From Sclerurus mexicanus (lineage: Eukaryota > Chordata > Aves > Passeriformes > Furnariidae), in assembly GCA_013396755.1 (NCBI GenBank), contig VWZF01003861.1, forward strand, positions 695,451 to 759,450: 64,000 nt of DNA, given 5' to 3'. Of this stretch, positions 48,851 through 61,100 are shown in pieces; the stretch's first letter is position 1; every line of letters begins with the position of its first letter. A program made the position numbers and the translations under genes. Below the pieces are notes generated by a model, which was not told the DNA's origin, searched no databases, and worked only from the letters and a program-made list of their open reading frames with translations.

Positions 48851-51029
48851 GGTTCTGCTAAATGATTGAGTTCAGTGTGGGCAAGGTCAGCGCCTTCTCC
48901 GGACGTGTTGGGCAAGAAGGGCATATCATGGTGGATTTCACAGGACACGCTGACAGTGTGTGCAGGTGGTGTGAAAATTGAGAGATCCTCTTTTCTGCAG
49001 TGGGAGAAAACAGGTGAGGGTGTGCTCAGCTGCTTTCTGGGGAAAGGGTAATTAATGGAACTGAGGTTTTTATAATTATTTTTGGTTTACATTCCAGGGG
49101 CTGTAGGAAAGGTCTCCTTTCTATGTTTTATCGCTCCTGAATATTCCTTTCGGGGGCATTCTGAGCAGAGCTGGGCAATAGCTCCATGAATTGCCACTGC
49201 CTTCCCAGCAACACCCACTTTGTCTCACCACGTTTGCAGCCGAGGAAGAAAAGCAGCTTGTAAATCTCGGGCACATCAGGCTTTTCCCTCTGCTCCCAAG
49301 CACACACATGCTGGATCATGTGATGGGTGTAAGGACCTGACATGCCAGACAATGTGACAGATAACATATGCTGCTCTGAGCTCTCATTTCCCAGCCCCAG
49401 GAAGTGCTGGAATGTTTCTTTGAATTGGATTGCTGTTATCTCATGTGCTTGGCAATTTCAAACACTGTGTGTATGCAGCACAGTCATTTTAGAGATTATT
49501 AAATCAAGAAGACTGTGGAAGTCCTCTGGTCTAATTTTCTGCATGGCATAAGTCATTAGTGTTTCCTAAATTAACTCTTGTTCCATTAGTACTTATTTAT
49601 GAGGGGAAAAAAACCCAAACAAACTAGTGAAAAAAAAAGCCAGGAGTCAAACTTGTTTTGTGTGCTTGAAGTCCCTCACAGCCCAAAATTAGCTGTTCCA
49701 ACTAGTATCTAGATCCACATTGTGCAAAAAAGACAACTTCATCCAGAAAGATGGACTCCAAAAAGTTATGTTAGAACAAATTTCTATGCTGTTGTTGCTT
49801 TAACCCTGGTATCCTCATTAGTTACAGCAATATATCATTAAATTTCAGGTATTTGGTTCAATACAGTTGTCACATACCCAAAGACATCCAAATTCAGTCC
49901 ATGCAGAGGCAGCTTGAGCTTGTTGCATGATTTGTCTCCTCCCAAAGCAGACATCTGAACTGCGGTGGATGAAGCAAAACTCCAAAATTGTTTTCATTGC
50001 CTTCATCATAACAGCAAAGTATTCAGAGATGCATTCCTATACTTCTTGCACCTATGGATGGATTCATTTGCTTAAAACAGGCATCTTGTTCCACCAAAGA
50101 TAACCTGCATATCCCTCTGGGACACCCAGCTTCTTGCCAGAAGGTTCCAGAACCTGTGGGTTCTATCTCCTGCCTGTCAGCCCTTTGTAGATGCTGATTT
50201 TGTCCATGGAGATATTCAGTAGCACTTAAATACCTGTTATAGACAATTAAATAACAACCTTCCAGTGAATTGAGATGAATTCTGTGACTGATCCAGAATA
50301 TTCTGATAGGATTTTCCTAACTTTAAACCAGAGGCATAGGTCAAAATAGTCTGCAAACACTGCTGAGGAGGAGTTCTGACCTTTGGGTTTGCTGTTTTGT
50401 CTCTCACGTAACATTCCTCAAGGCCTCACTTATGTCTGTTCATTTGTTTCGTCTTGACAGATGGTCTGATACAGCCCTTCATTCTTAACAGCCAAGGAGC
50501 AATAAATATTTTTCCATCTTTCCTCTTTTTTTTTTTAACTTATTTTACAGTACTTTAGAGTGTCAGAAGAATTGTTGTAGAATTGGTTCTAATGGTACCA
50601 CTGAAATCCCACCAATTAAAGTCAATTGAAGGAGAATATATGTGATATTTTACGATGATGTTAAGGAGTCTCTCCCAGGTTAAAGCACTCTCTTTCACTA
50701 CTGTGTTCCTGCTGCATTTTCATTCTTTTCTGGCCTTGCTGCAGCTTAACAAGATTTGTCTGTTATTCAATTCCTCCAAGATCCTCTCCTTTACATTCTG
50801 ACATAAAAATGGAAATGAACTTTCTGGTGGGATTTGAATAACATTTAGTTCAAATTTTAGGATTAGGATTTTAAAACCTTAAACACCAGCTAGAATTCAC
50901 TGCTTGTTATCCTCCAGGTTCAGCAGTAATGGGGCAGAAATCTTCATCTCGTTTGGTATGGACCACATCATCACACTGGTCAGACTTCGGCAGCCCAGGG
51001 TTGTCAGTCTGATTCTGGGCTGGATATTT
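48851..51029. other. Non-coding stretch of 2.2 kb
   Basis: No repeat or gene recognised. Confidence 0.6.
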
Positions 51030-51375
51030 CACAGGATCACAGAATACGCTGAGTTGGGAGGGACCCACAAGGATCATCGAGTCCAACTCTTGGCTCTGCC
51101 CAGGACCATTCCCAGAGTCACACCCTGTGCCCCAGAGCATCACCCAAACCCTCCTGGAGCTCTGGCAGCCTTGGGGCCGTGCCCACTGCCCTGTGGAGCC
51201 TGGGCAGTGCCCACCACCCTCTGGGGGGAGGACCTTTCCCTGAGATCCAACCTAACGCTGCCTCGACACAACTCCAGGCCATTCCTTTGGGTCCTGCCAC
51301 TGATCAACAGAGAGAAGAGCTCTGTGGCTGCCCCTCTTCCTCCCTTCATGAGGAAGCTGCTGGTCAAGACAGTGC
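51030..51375 (-). mobile_element. CR1 LINE 3' UTR, antisense, third variant
   Basis: It starts 'CACAGGATCACAGAATACGC', then 'GAGTTGGGAGGGACCCACAA', 'GATCATCGAGTCCAACTCTT', 'CCACCCTCTGGGGGGAGGAC', 'TTTCCCTGAGATCCAACCTA' and 'CTTCATGAGGAAGCTGC'. This CR1 lineage ('GGACCCACAAGGATCATCGAG') differs from the two others in the window and is shared in sense form by the copy at 23.8 kb. It is about 345 bases and well conserved. It is the left member of the CR1 cluster. Confidence 0.95.
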
Positions 51376-51589
51376 ATAAAGGTGCCTTTTATAGCACCTT
51401 TCAGCCTGTTTGCGTTGGCACCAGACAGACTTTTGGGGATTATGTACCAGGAGGAACTCAAGCACTCAGGTAGCTGAGCCTCTGAAAACTCATGGATTGC
51501 ACATCACATTCCCAGTGGCCAGGCTCAGTGCCCTGGTCTAGAGTAGTGGTACCAGACCCATTGTCTTCTGTACTGCTGGAGCCAACACT

Positions 51590-52162
51590 CATCAAAAGTG
51601 TGACCAGCAGGCTGAGGGAGGTGACTGTCCCCCTCTGCTCCACTCTCGTGAGACCCCACCTGCCTCCAGCTCTGGGAGAACCAACACAAGAAGAACATGG
51701 AGCTGCAGGAGCAGGTCCAGAGGAGGTCACGGAGATGCTCAAGGTGCTGGAGCAAATATATTATGAAGATGGGCCCAGGGAGCTTGGGTTGTTCAGCCTG
51801 GAGATGAGAAAACTTCAGGAAGGAAGAACCCCTTTCAGTGCCTAAAGGGGCTCCAGGAGAGCTGGAGAGGAACTGGGGACAAGGGATGGAGGGACAGGAC
51901 ACAGGAAATGGCTTTAAATTTAAAGAGAGTAGGTTTAGATCAGAAATTAGAAAGAAATTCTTTAATTTGAAGGTGGTGAGGCCCTGGCACAGGTTGGGCA
52001 GAGAAGCTGTGGCTGCCCCATCCACAGAAGTGTCCAAGGCCAGGTTGGATTGGGTTTAGAGCAGCCTGGTCTAGTGGAAGGTGTCCCTGCCCATGGCAGG
52101 GAGTTGGAACTGGGTGATCTTTGAGGTCCCTTCCAATTCAAACCACTCTATGTTTTGTGATC
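51590..52162 (+). mobile_element. CR1 LINE: ORF2 C-terminus and full 3' UTR
   Basis: A 5'-truncated sense CR1 of about 570 bases. The first ~180 bases keep the end of the ORF2 polyprotein, with VTVPLCSTLVRPHL readable in one frame, followed by the 'GGAGATGCTCAAGGTGCTGG' region. Then come 'CCTGGAGATGAGAAAACTTC', 'GACAGGACACAGGAAATGGC', 'GTGAGGCCCTGGCACAGGTT', 'CTGCCCATGGCAGGGAGTTG' and the worn tail 'CACTCTATGTTTTGTGATC'. ORF2 in full CR1 encodes an endonuclease and reverse transcriptase. Only its last segment is present, so nothing functional is encoded. The 117-codon plus frame (51,492-51,845) contains this remnant plus unrelated upstream codons. Confidence 0.94.
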
Positions 52163-52890
52163 TTCATCTCTGGTTTTTCCCCCGGTGCATTTGCACAACA
52201 CAGTTCCCCTTGGGCTGCTCTATGGCTTTGCTACTGATGGTTTTAAACCACTCAGAATGTGCTGCAACCTTTGTGGATTCTGCTCAAATGAGAATGAGCC
52301 TCCTATTGATTGCACCCAGCAGGGTGGGCACTCAAGCATCACAATAGGTAAAGCTCTTATCTGGTGCTAGAACACACTGTACTGTCTATTAATGCAGTTA
52401 AAAACACTTGCCAGAGTTGGCTCATTCCCTTGAACTATAATAGGAAAGCAGGGGAATCAATACATTTGACATATTTTCCATTGCCACAGTAAGGTCAAAG
52501 GAATTGTTCATGAATTCCTACGCTGCCAGACTGCTGCTGCAGCAAAATATGTTGGATAAACATGGGAGGGCTTCAGCTCCGAGGAATGATCTCATCAAGA
52601 GGGAAAAAGCTACTGGTTAAAAAAGAGCTGAAGAGGAAAACAGGCAGTGTAACCCCAGCTTTGGGTGATGTGCCACAGAAACTCCAATCCCAATTTCTGT
52701 TGTTCATGTTTTGCCTCAGTGTCTGCATCACGTTTGAATGATCCTGAAGCCAACATTTTTTGGCTTGAGAAAACTTAGTTACGCATCAATGCTTTTCCAT
52801 TTTCATGGTGGAAGGAAGAAACCCAGTAATATTTAGGCTACGGACATAAAAAACTCTTGCTCTCAGGATCTCTCAGAGCAGTTTTCCTTC
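52163..52890. other. Non-coding spacer inside the CR1 cluster
   Basis: About 730 bases without CR1 similarity that I can see, between the sense copy on the left and the antisense ORF2 remnant on the right. Confidence 0.55.
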
Positions 52891-53778
52891 TCAGTGTCTT
52901 GTTGAGAGGAGCACAGAACTGTCCCCAGGATCTGAGGTGCGCCCTCAGTGGTGCCCAGAGCAGGGGGACAGTCACTGTCCCAGACCTGTGGTCACACTAT
53001 TGGTGACACAGCCAGGATGCCACTGTCCTTCTTGGCCACCTGGGCACACCTGGGCTCACGTTCAACCCCAGGTCCTTTCCCACTGGGCAGCTTTCCAGTC
53101 ACTCGTTCCAAAGCCTGGGATGAGCTCAGCCCAACATTCCAGCCCCTCCAGATCCTTCTGCAGAGCCTTCCTACCCTCCATCAGATCACCACTGCCACCC
53201 ACCCTGGTGCTGCCTTCAAATTTTCTGAGTCCAGATCATTGATAAAGATACTAAACAGAACCAATCTCAACACTGATTGCTGGGGAACACCACTTGTGAC
53301 TAGCCAGGTTTAACTCCCTTCCCCACCACTCTTTGGGGCTGGTTATCCATTCTAAGCACCAACCCTTTCCCCTTGCATTATTTGGCTCCATTCTTTTCCC
53401 CACCCATTTTCCAGCTCAGTGGGCTGGGTACCCAGAGAACAAATGGTCTTGTGGTTGCATTAAAGGCTGAGGCAAAGAAGGCTTTAAGTACATCTGCCTT
53501 TTCCTCATCCTTTGTCACTTTGCTTCCCACCACACCCAATAAGGGATGGAGATCCTTCTTAGCCCTCCTTTTGTTGCTGATATATTTATAGAACCATTTT
53601 TTGGAGCCACATTAAGTTCTATCTGGGCTTTGGCCCTTCCAATTTTCACCCTGCACAACCTCATGACGTCCTTGCATCCCTCCCAGGTTACCTGCCCCTT
53701 GTCCCAAAGGTCATAAACTCACCTTTTTTCCCTGACTTCCACCCAAGCCTTTCTGTTCAGCCAGGCTGGTTGTCTTAT
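52891..53778 (-). pseudogene. CR1 ORF2 reverse-transcriptase remnant, antisense, broken
   Basis: Read on the minus strand from right to left, this is CR1 ORF2. First comes the linker before the reverse transcriptase (YISNKRRAKK, then KADVLKAFFASAF, about 53,580-53,470). Next is the palm motif SGVPQQSVL with FSIFINDLD (about 53,310-53,225). Last is the thumb part with EGRKALQKDL, CAQVAKK and VTVPL (down to about 52,900). CR1 normally has some 200 residues between the first two blocks, including the FSKAFDTV-type motif; here only about 110 bases lie there, so that part is deleted. After FINDLD the frame shifts, and the catalytic FADD box reads FEGS. Stops and frameshifts follow. The 3' UTR is absent, which is unusual because CR1 copies normally keep their 3' end. 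It is a dead retrotransposon gene. Confidence 0.92.
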
Positions 53779-56700
53779 TTTTCTTCTTCATTTTCAAAAA
53801 AAGTTTCTACCTTTCCAATGCTTTGAATCATGTGAGTCACAGGCAGTGACCTTGTTTTTGTGCTGTTTCTCCTGTGCCCTGCTGGGACCACTGGAAAGAC
53901 ACTGGGCACAATTTACCCACAGAAGTTTCTACTTTACAGTTTCTACTGTGCAGAATCGTAGAATCATAGAAATGAACCTTTACACTTACTTTCCTCAAAG
54001 ACAGCATAGATTCTGCAGGTTTGCAATTAAAGCATATTTTTGTGTTTGGGATGGGTTTCTTGAGGGTCCCACACGGCTGAGGCAAGGGAGACTGAGGATG
54101 AAGGGATCTCAGTCACACTGAATGGGAGTGTTTGGAGCTGAGAAGGGAAAAGCAGCTCTCTCTTCTTTCTAGGTATTATGAAATATCCTGCTGTGATTGC
54201 CATGTCTTTTATCTTAAACTGCCTTAGCCTAGTTCTTAAAGATAGGAGGTTTTCACAAGTACATGATCATGAGTCTGAATTCACGACAATGCCCAAAATG
54301 CAACAAGAATTAGGTGAGTATAATAAAGGACAACAGAAATAAAAATAAAAGTGAATATAAAGTTGTTTATATGGCTAATTCTTAGTGAGGGGTAGAAGGG
54401 GCTCACTTCTCAGTAGAAGTTACTGGGAACAGCAGATTTCTGGGATGCTGCTGTCCAGCTCTTCTGTGTAGATGCCCTGGGATTGTATTGCAGGTCAGAA
54501 CCCTTCAAGGCACACTTTTATTAGACCTTTATTAGGTTTGATATCATGGCTTATCTTGTAAGCAGAATATCTGCTGCTTTTTAATGAAAGTTACACTGTT
54601 TGCAAAGATATTCAGGCACACCCATGCCAGAACTATATTCTAACACCTCTAAATTATGTCCTGCCTCCTTAAAATTCCCATTTAATGAAGAATGAACACA
54701 AACCACTGCTCTGGGCAGGAAAACCAAACAGCTTCCTGTGAAAGACTTCAGAGTAGATGGCTTGAATTGCTTTTTTTTTTCTTGCACTTACCTTCTTGTC
54801 CTGATTTTGGCAAGGAATTGAGGAAAAATCAAGCAGAATCAACATAGTAAATAAGTAATGCCTTGTCTTTACTTAGCTTTTTCTACACAACAGCCCCACA
54901 GAGTTCTTGTGATGATGCTATTTCAGGCATTTTGCATCTTATGTAACAGAGCTGTCCTACTGCTGACTTTGGATTTGATTGCTTTTGGCCTCCAAATACT
55001 CACAGGCTACACCACAGACCCTCAGCTGCTTCGTCCTGTAAGTTGGAGTGGGTCTGGGGGGTCTGGTTTTAAATGTGCAACGCAAAAAGCGAAGTCCTGG
55101 TGGGTTTGAGCTGAAAGAAGCATCTTAATAACAGAAAGATGCTGGAATGATTGACTTCTCTCCCCTTCTACTGTTTTCTGGCCACATCAGCAACTACAGT
55201 CTCGTGAAATACCCTGTGCAACATGAAGGACGGGAAATTAATCCACAGCTTTGTGCACTTTTAGGTTGTATTTCTTATTTAGGGGTTGTGTTGTTAACAC
55301 AGATGACTGAAATTAGTTGTCCGACATATCAAGTCTCCCCAGCCAAACTTTATTGTTGAAGGAGAGGATAAGGCAACTCTAAAATGTAACCAAAAAGGGG
55401 CGTCCAAAAGAGGCAGAGTGAAAAACCTTCTGGAGATGACTTATTCTGTGTCTATTGCACCTAGAAAGTGAAACATTCTACAGAAAACAGCTCACCTTCT
55501 GAATAAAGGCTGTGAGGGTTAGATGTAAAGACATTTCTCAAGTCTGATTCAAAATGTGGCATTTTCCTATCTCTTGTTTGTGAAATTGTTCATAGCAACC
55601 TAATTATTTTTATTTGATAATTTTACTGTTGTACCTCAACTTTTTCTCTTCCTTTTTTTTTTTAACAAAATAGCTCAGTTTAGTTCTTAATATAACCCGG
55701 ACCATAACTCATCCAGAAATATTGAAAGTGAGAGGTTTTCGTTTACTGCTTCATATTTTCATATTACAGGGTGGTTTTTTTTTACTTGCCTCAGGAAAGA
55801 ACACGGTGTTCATCTGAAACCAGGATAGCTTGTGCCTGATTATACCAAGCTATTTAAATAGTAGTCCTTATTACACTGCAAAATATTGCGTGCATTTATT
55901 CATTTTTTATTCTTATTTTTTCCCAAGCTCAGGTAATTTACTGTATTTATTGATGTGCTATAAATCATTCTGTTCTGCATCTTAATACATCAAAAAAACC
56001 CATATTGGGTGGCAACAAACAAGTACCCATTTCGTTCAAGGACATTTTTACTGGTGTTCTTCACAAATACTATATTGTAAATATATAATTGCAAAAGAAA
56101 TTTATCCTAAAAATTACAGAACTCTTCAAGGTCATTTAAAGAAATTATTCAAGTCAATTCTTTTTTTACTTGTAAGCCCTCGAGGGACCATTTTTATCAT
56201 GAAGTCTAAACACCAAGCCCCAAATGAAGTACTTTGTGTAGTAATTTGTGGGGTGAGCACAATTAGCCTCCCCTTTCATGTGAAAACAAGCTCACCTGAG
56301 AAACAAAGCACAAAAACCTTTGTGAGCTGGCACAGACTAATTAGGAAATCAATTACAAGTAACATGAATGATGGAGGCAAACCCAGCAGCATCTGTATGA
56401 CAAACTGGGAAAGATTAGTCTGAGCGTGTTTACACATGGACAGAAGGGAAATGCAGTTATTTATTTGTTTTTCTAATGCTAAACCAGCAAACTGAACGGG
56501 TTTAAGTTTCAGAGTTAGGCTTCGGGGCTAAGCCTGAGCAAAGCCAAGTGACAGCCAGTGCCAAGAATGTCTTATCCCTCCTCCTGGGGTGGCTCTGTCC
56601 TACAGACCGGCTTCATCCCAGGCCATGATCTAAGGAGCATCCCAGTCCTGGAGCTTTTCCCAGCAGACAGAAGGGATGACCACATTCATTTGAGGGAAAG

Positions 56701-57847
56701 GACTGAACTCAGTCAACTATATGTGAGCCATAGTGTGTTATTTGTTTTAAAGACCACATGAAGGTCTCTGGTCTATTTTATTATTCCCTTCTGTCCTTAC
56801 AGTCTGTGAATCCTTCTATCCCATCCACTTGGCATAAATCCCACAAAATTTTCATTGCTTTCCCTCTAAATGCATTAACTTTGATTCAAGCTGTGAGGTG
56901 CTTGGCATTTATAACTTTGCAGGTGTTCTGGATACCTGTAACACGTTCCAAAAACCTGGCCCTGTTGCGATCCACGTACTAAGGACATGAATTTGTGTGA
57001 CAGGGAACAGTGGAAGAGCGGATTTGCTGCAGGCACGAGACCACAGATAAAAGCAAATAAAACTGCAATGTCCCACAGCGTCTACAACCCTGGTCTGGGG
57101 CTTTTGCCAGCATCATGAAGAGCATCGCATCTAATCCACGAAACAAGTGTGGCAGAAGGAAATTGCTGGCAACAAGAGTGGGAGAGGCTTTGCACTAAGG
57201 GTTTTGTGTTTCTCCTTGAAAGCCAACCCTTCCTCAACAGCTCTCCCCAGTAAAATGACTGCCAGAAGAGAGATCTCCCTTCCTCTACTTAGATGTTCCC
57301 TCGATGTTGGTATGTCTTAAGAAGATAAAAATGTGTTCACCACCCCTCAGAAATTTTCCCCAGAGCAGCAGCTGCTCTGATCACCCCCATAACCCCATCC
57401 CTGGCTCTCAGATTCCAGTCAGGGGAAGAAAAATCACACACTCTGGAGTTTTGAAAAGCTTTTACTACTGTGGAAGAAGTCCAGAAAACATGATGTTCAG
57501 CTGGGCTGACCTGCTTGCCATGGACCACATCGGTGTAATTCCTTTGGTACACATCATGTGTACGGAGACAGATTACAACCCTGAATTTTTTGGGAATGCT
57601 TTATCAGTTCCTTGCAGCCGGGATTTGAACTTCCCCTCTCTGCCTTCCTTTGCTGCATGTAAAAGTCCATTTCCTTTCCTTCTCTGGGTAAAGAAGATAA
57701 AGTGATTCAGAACTGGGCAGTGTTTGCTGGGGCTCCCAAAAAGCCCTGCAGAGAGGCTGATAAACAGGGAGAAATACATGGATTTGATTGGTTTCCTTGT
57801 CTGTTAGTCAAAGCTTTAATGAGGAGAATGTAGTTATCTGGGAACAG
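53779..57847. other. Non-coding stretch of 4.1 kb
   Basis: No gene recognised. A 133-codon plus frame (57,304-57,705) has no domain. A short AGAATCGTAGAATCATAGAA at 53,953-53,972 resembles an inverted CR1 terminus, but no CR1 body follows. T-rich runs occur at 54.77, 55.65 and 55.77 kb. Confidence 0.55.
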
Positions 57848-58103
57848 TCATGGTTCAAACTGAAAGAGGGGAAACTGAAGTCAGATATTAGGAAGAAATC
57901 CTTCCCTGTGAGGGTGGGCAGGCCCTGGCACAGGGTGCCCAGAGAAGCTGTGGCTGCCCCATCCCTGGAAGTGTCCAAGGCCAGGTTGGACAGGGCTTGG
58001 AGCAATCTGGTCTAGTAGAAATTGTCCTTGCCCATGGCAGGGGTGGAACTGGATGGTCTTTAAGGTCTCCACCATCCCAAACCATCCCAGGATTCTGTGG
58101 TTC
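57848..58103 (+). mobile_element. CR1 LINE 3' UTR fragment
   Basis: Sense CR1 starting near 'CATGGTTCAAACTGAAAGAG', then 'CAGATATTAGGAAGAAATCC', 'GGGTGGGCAGGCCCTGGCAC', 'CCAAGGCCAGGTTGGACAGG', 'CTTGCCCATGGCAGGGGTGG' and the end 'ACCATCCCAGGATTCTGTGG'. About 255 bases with few gaps, one of the younger-looking copies. Confidence 0.95.
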
Positions 58104-61100
58104 ATTACCCCAACCTTGCGTTCAGGAGTGTGGACATCACCCATTGTGTAGCACATTCATACTCTGAGTTGTAGCTGACTGCCCCATCCCTTTCCCCAGC
58201 TTTCTCTTTTCCTTCCCAGATCCATTTAACATAATGACTTGGAATGTGTGTGGGAAAAAAGAGGGAGAAAAAGGAGAAATGGTGAGAATGGAGTCAGGGA
58301 AAGGCTGTAAGGTGAGGGGGTGCAGGTCATGTGCTCTGAATTCAAACCAAAAGGAGCTTGAATGACATCAAAGCCACCACAGAGGTGTTGGATCAGCTCT
58401 GGATCATCAAGCCAGAGGGTGAGAAGTGATGCTGCAATGTCTTGTTGGAAGTTCTCTGCGAGGGCTATGAGAGCTGAGGAAATTAAAAAGCATTAGGACT
58501 TGGAACAGCAGTGATGAGGGACAGCAAGCATCTCCATCTGGGCTTAGCGGAAATGTAGAGCTAATGTAGAGCTGGATGGGTGGGAGAGATTTCGGAGGGG
58601 AGGAAAAGCAACCGGATTTGTCAAGCAGCCCTTTGAAATGGCAGATTAATGGTTGATCTTCACAGAGCCCGTGTGACAAAGCTGAGGACAAACCCAGGGC
58701 AGCTTAGAAGAGATTATATTTGACTGTGACAGTCCTTCCAAACCACGAAGGAGTTCAGCTTGTCTCTGCTAGATGAACTGTGGATCCCCATAAACCCACG
58801 TGCACGCTCCAAGAAGCTTGAAAACCGGCATGACTAAACCCATACTGGATTGCAAACCGGTGCAAGGTTATCCCAGTTAAACCACAGCATTCAGAGGTGA
58901 AACATTAATGCACTAAAAAGAATGAACCAGTAAAAATAAAAAAAAAGACAGTACATATTTTGTGTCTAAAAAAACCCCCTCCCATAGATTTGTGTGTTGC
59001 AAATGCCAAATCAGCCTCATAAAAGCATTTCCAGGAGGCTGAAGACGGATTTCTCTGCTGTTCAGATAGAAAAGCTGGAGCACAGAGAAGCCAAATAACT
59101 CTGTAGGGTAACACTGGCAGAACTCAGAAAGCTGAGCTGAACTTTAACATTTCTTCCTTGTTCTCAAGAATGAACTGAGGTTGTAAAGTACTCCTGGTTT
59201 TATTTGTACTTTGTGGATTGTGTCTGCTTATAAAATAACTCCACCCCCCTCCCATTTTGAAAGGAATGGAAATTGTTGGCATGCTTAGTGATATATTTTT
59301 CAGTCCCTTTAAACACCTGCTTTTTCTCTCCCCATACTAATATTTATTCCCCTTTCAATGAGCTTAATGACATGCTATGATACCAAATTCTATTCTGATG
59401 CATTAGGACTCTTTGAATCTCTTGAGTAGGTCAAGATGTTAATAGGGAACAATGTCTAACTACCAAGGATGGGAAATAGGGAACATTCCTGCTGTTTGTT
59501 CCCCATATAAACTTGGGCATAATTGCTTTCCTTAAATGGGAACACAGATTGAAAACCCAGCCAGAAGTTCAAGCTTCAAGGTAAATATTCCTGTCAGAGT
59601 CCAAGTAAGGACAACACTCCCAATTTTACAGCATCTTTCATCCAAATGTTTCAGAACATCTCCCAGATATTGATCGAGACTTTCTGAGGTATTTTTATAG
59701 GTCAGGTATGTCAGTGCAAATTTCCCATCCTAATGCAAGTGGGGACAAGCCACTAGAATGGGAAGAATGCTTTCTGTGTTCTATTTCTAACTGCTTAAAA
59801 GGAGAAATCAAAATAGAACAGTTCAATTATTTTTTTAAGAATATTTTCTTTCTATGCTTATGTGTGTGTATAGAGAAGTATTTGGCTAGAGATACACAAA
59901 GTTCCTGGAGTCAGAATTATCACTTTTTATGTCATCCATTTGAAATAAAGTTGTTGGAGCTTCACTCAGATTTATTGAAAGCTTATTTCATAGCCCTTGG
60001 ATTAGCAGATTAAATGATGCTGAAATCAGACATGATAAACTTTGTTCAGGTTCTTCCCTCCTCCTGATCCCGACAATTACTCAGACCCCGTGGCCAAAGC
60101 TTTTTGCCCTTTCTAGTTCTTGTGCAAATTGTTCCTGGACAGCTTTTATTTAACTTGATGCCACTGGCATTAATATTGTCCGTAAAGTGTCTTCTCCAAC
60201 AAGATTCCCTTTGAGTGTGGAGAGTTGAACATGGTTATACAAATACTAACACCTATGGGTGTGCAGGGGCAGAGTAAACCACAAGTAGAATGCAAAATGC
60301 AACTCAGTCAAACAAAACCAGCCAGAAATTTGGACGACTTAATGCCGTTTGTGTGGTCTTTAAATTGACCATACATTTATATTATCCAGAGATTTCCCAT
60401 CATTTTAAAAACAGATTTAAGGAGAGCAGCCTAAAAACCAAGAGGGATTTAAAGCAGACAGATTTCTGTCCACTGCAAAACTTAAAACAAAACAAAATGC
60501 AGGAAGGCTGGAAGAAATCTTTAGTATTCAGGAATGTCTAACACTATAGATTGTGTTATTACTCTGGCAATTGGAAGGAGAGTTCCAATAAAACTTTGCA
60601 AGTTGAGGCATTTTCTTGTTGTATTCCAATTGAATTCTTAGGGAATAATCTGATGGGACTTATATGCAAATGAGACTTGAAAAGTTGCCCTTTTTTTGGT
60701 TTGGTTGCTGTTTTTTTTCTTTCAAAACCACTTTCCATGAAGCTTTAGCAGTGACACAGGTGTTGTTTAAAAAAACTAGGGTGTAATTATCCGAGATTTG
60801 GAGAGTTACTAATGATGCTCTGAGAGAAGGAGAAGTAATTTGGTCGTGCTCTGCTAACGTGTGAAGTGATTTATAAGGGGAGCGGTAATGAATGTTGTCA
60901 CTTCGAAACAAAACAAAGCGTTTGTAAAGACCATTGATCTGTTCTTTCCTTCCCCCGGAACTTCAGATGGATGAAGGCTGCAACATCAGCGAGTTCTGCT
61001 AAGTTGGGTTAACTCTGTGAGTAACAAACTCCTTCAGGTTTGATCCACCCTCTGCCCCAAAGGCAAGTGCACATCCTAATAAAGCAAAAGAAACTGGGAA

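Noticed and set aside
53951..53975. Additional antisense CR1 tail
   Set aside because: AGAATCGTAGAATCATAGAA resembles the inverted CR1 terminus, but the following bases do not continue into CR1. It is too short to call.
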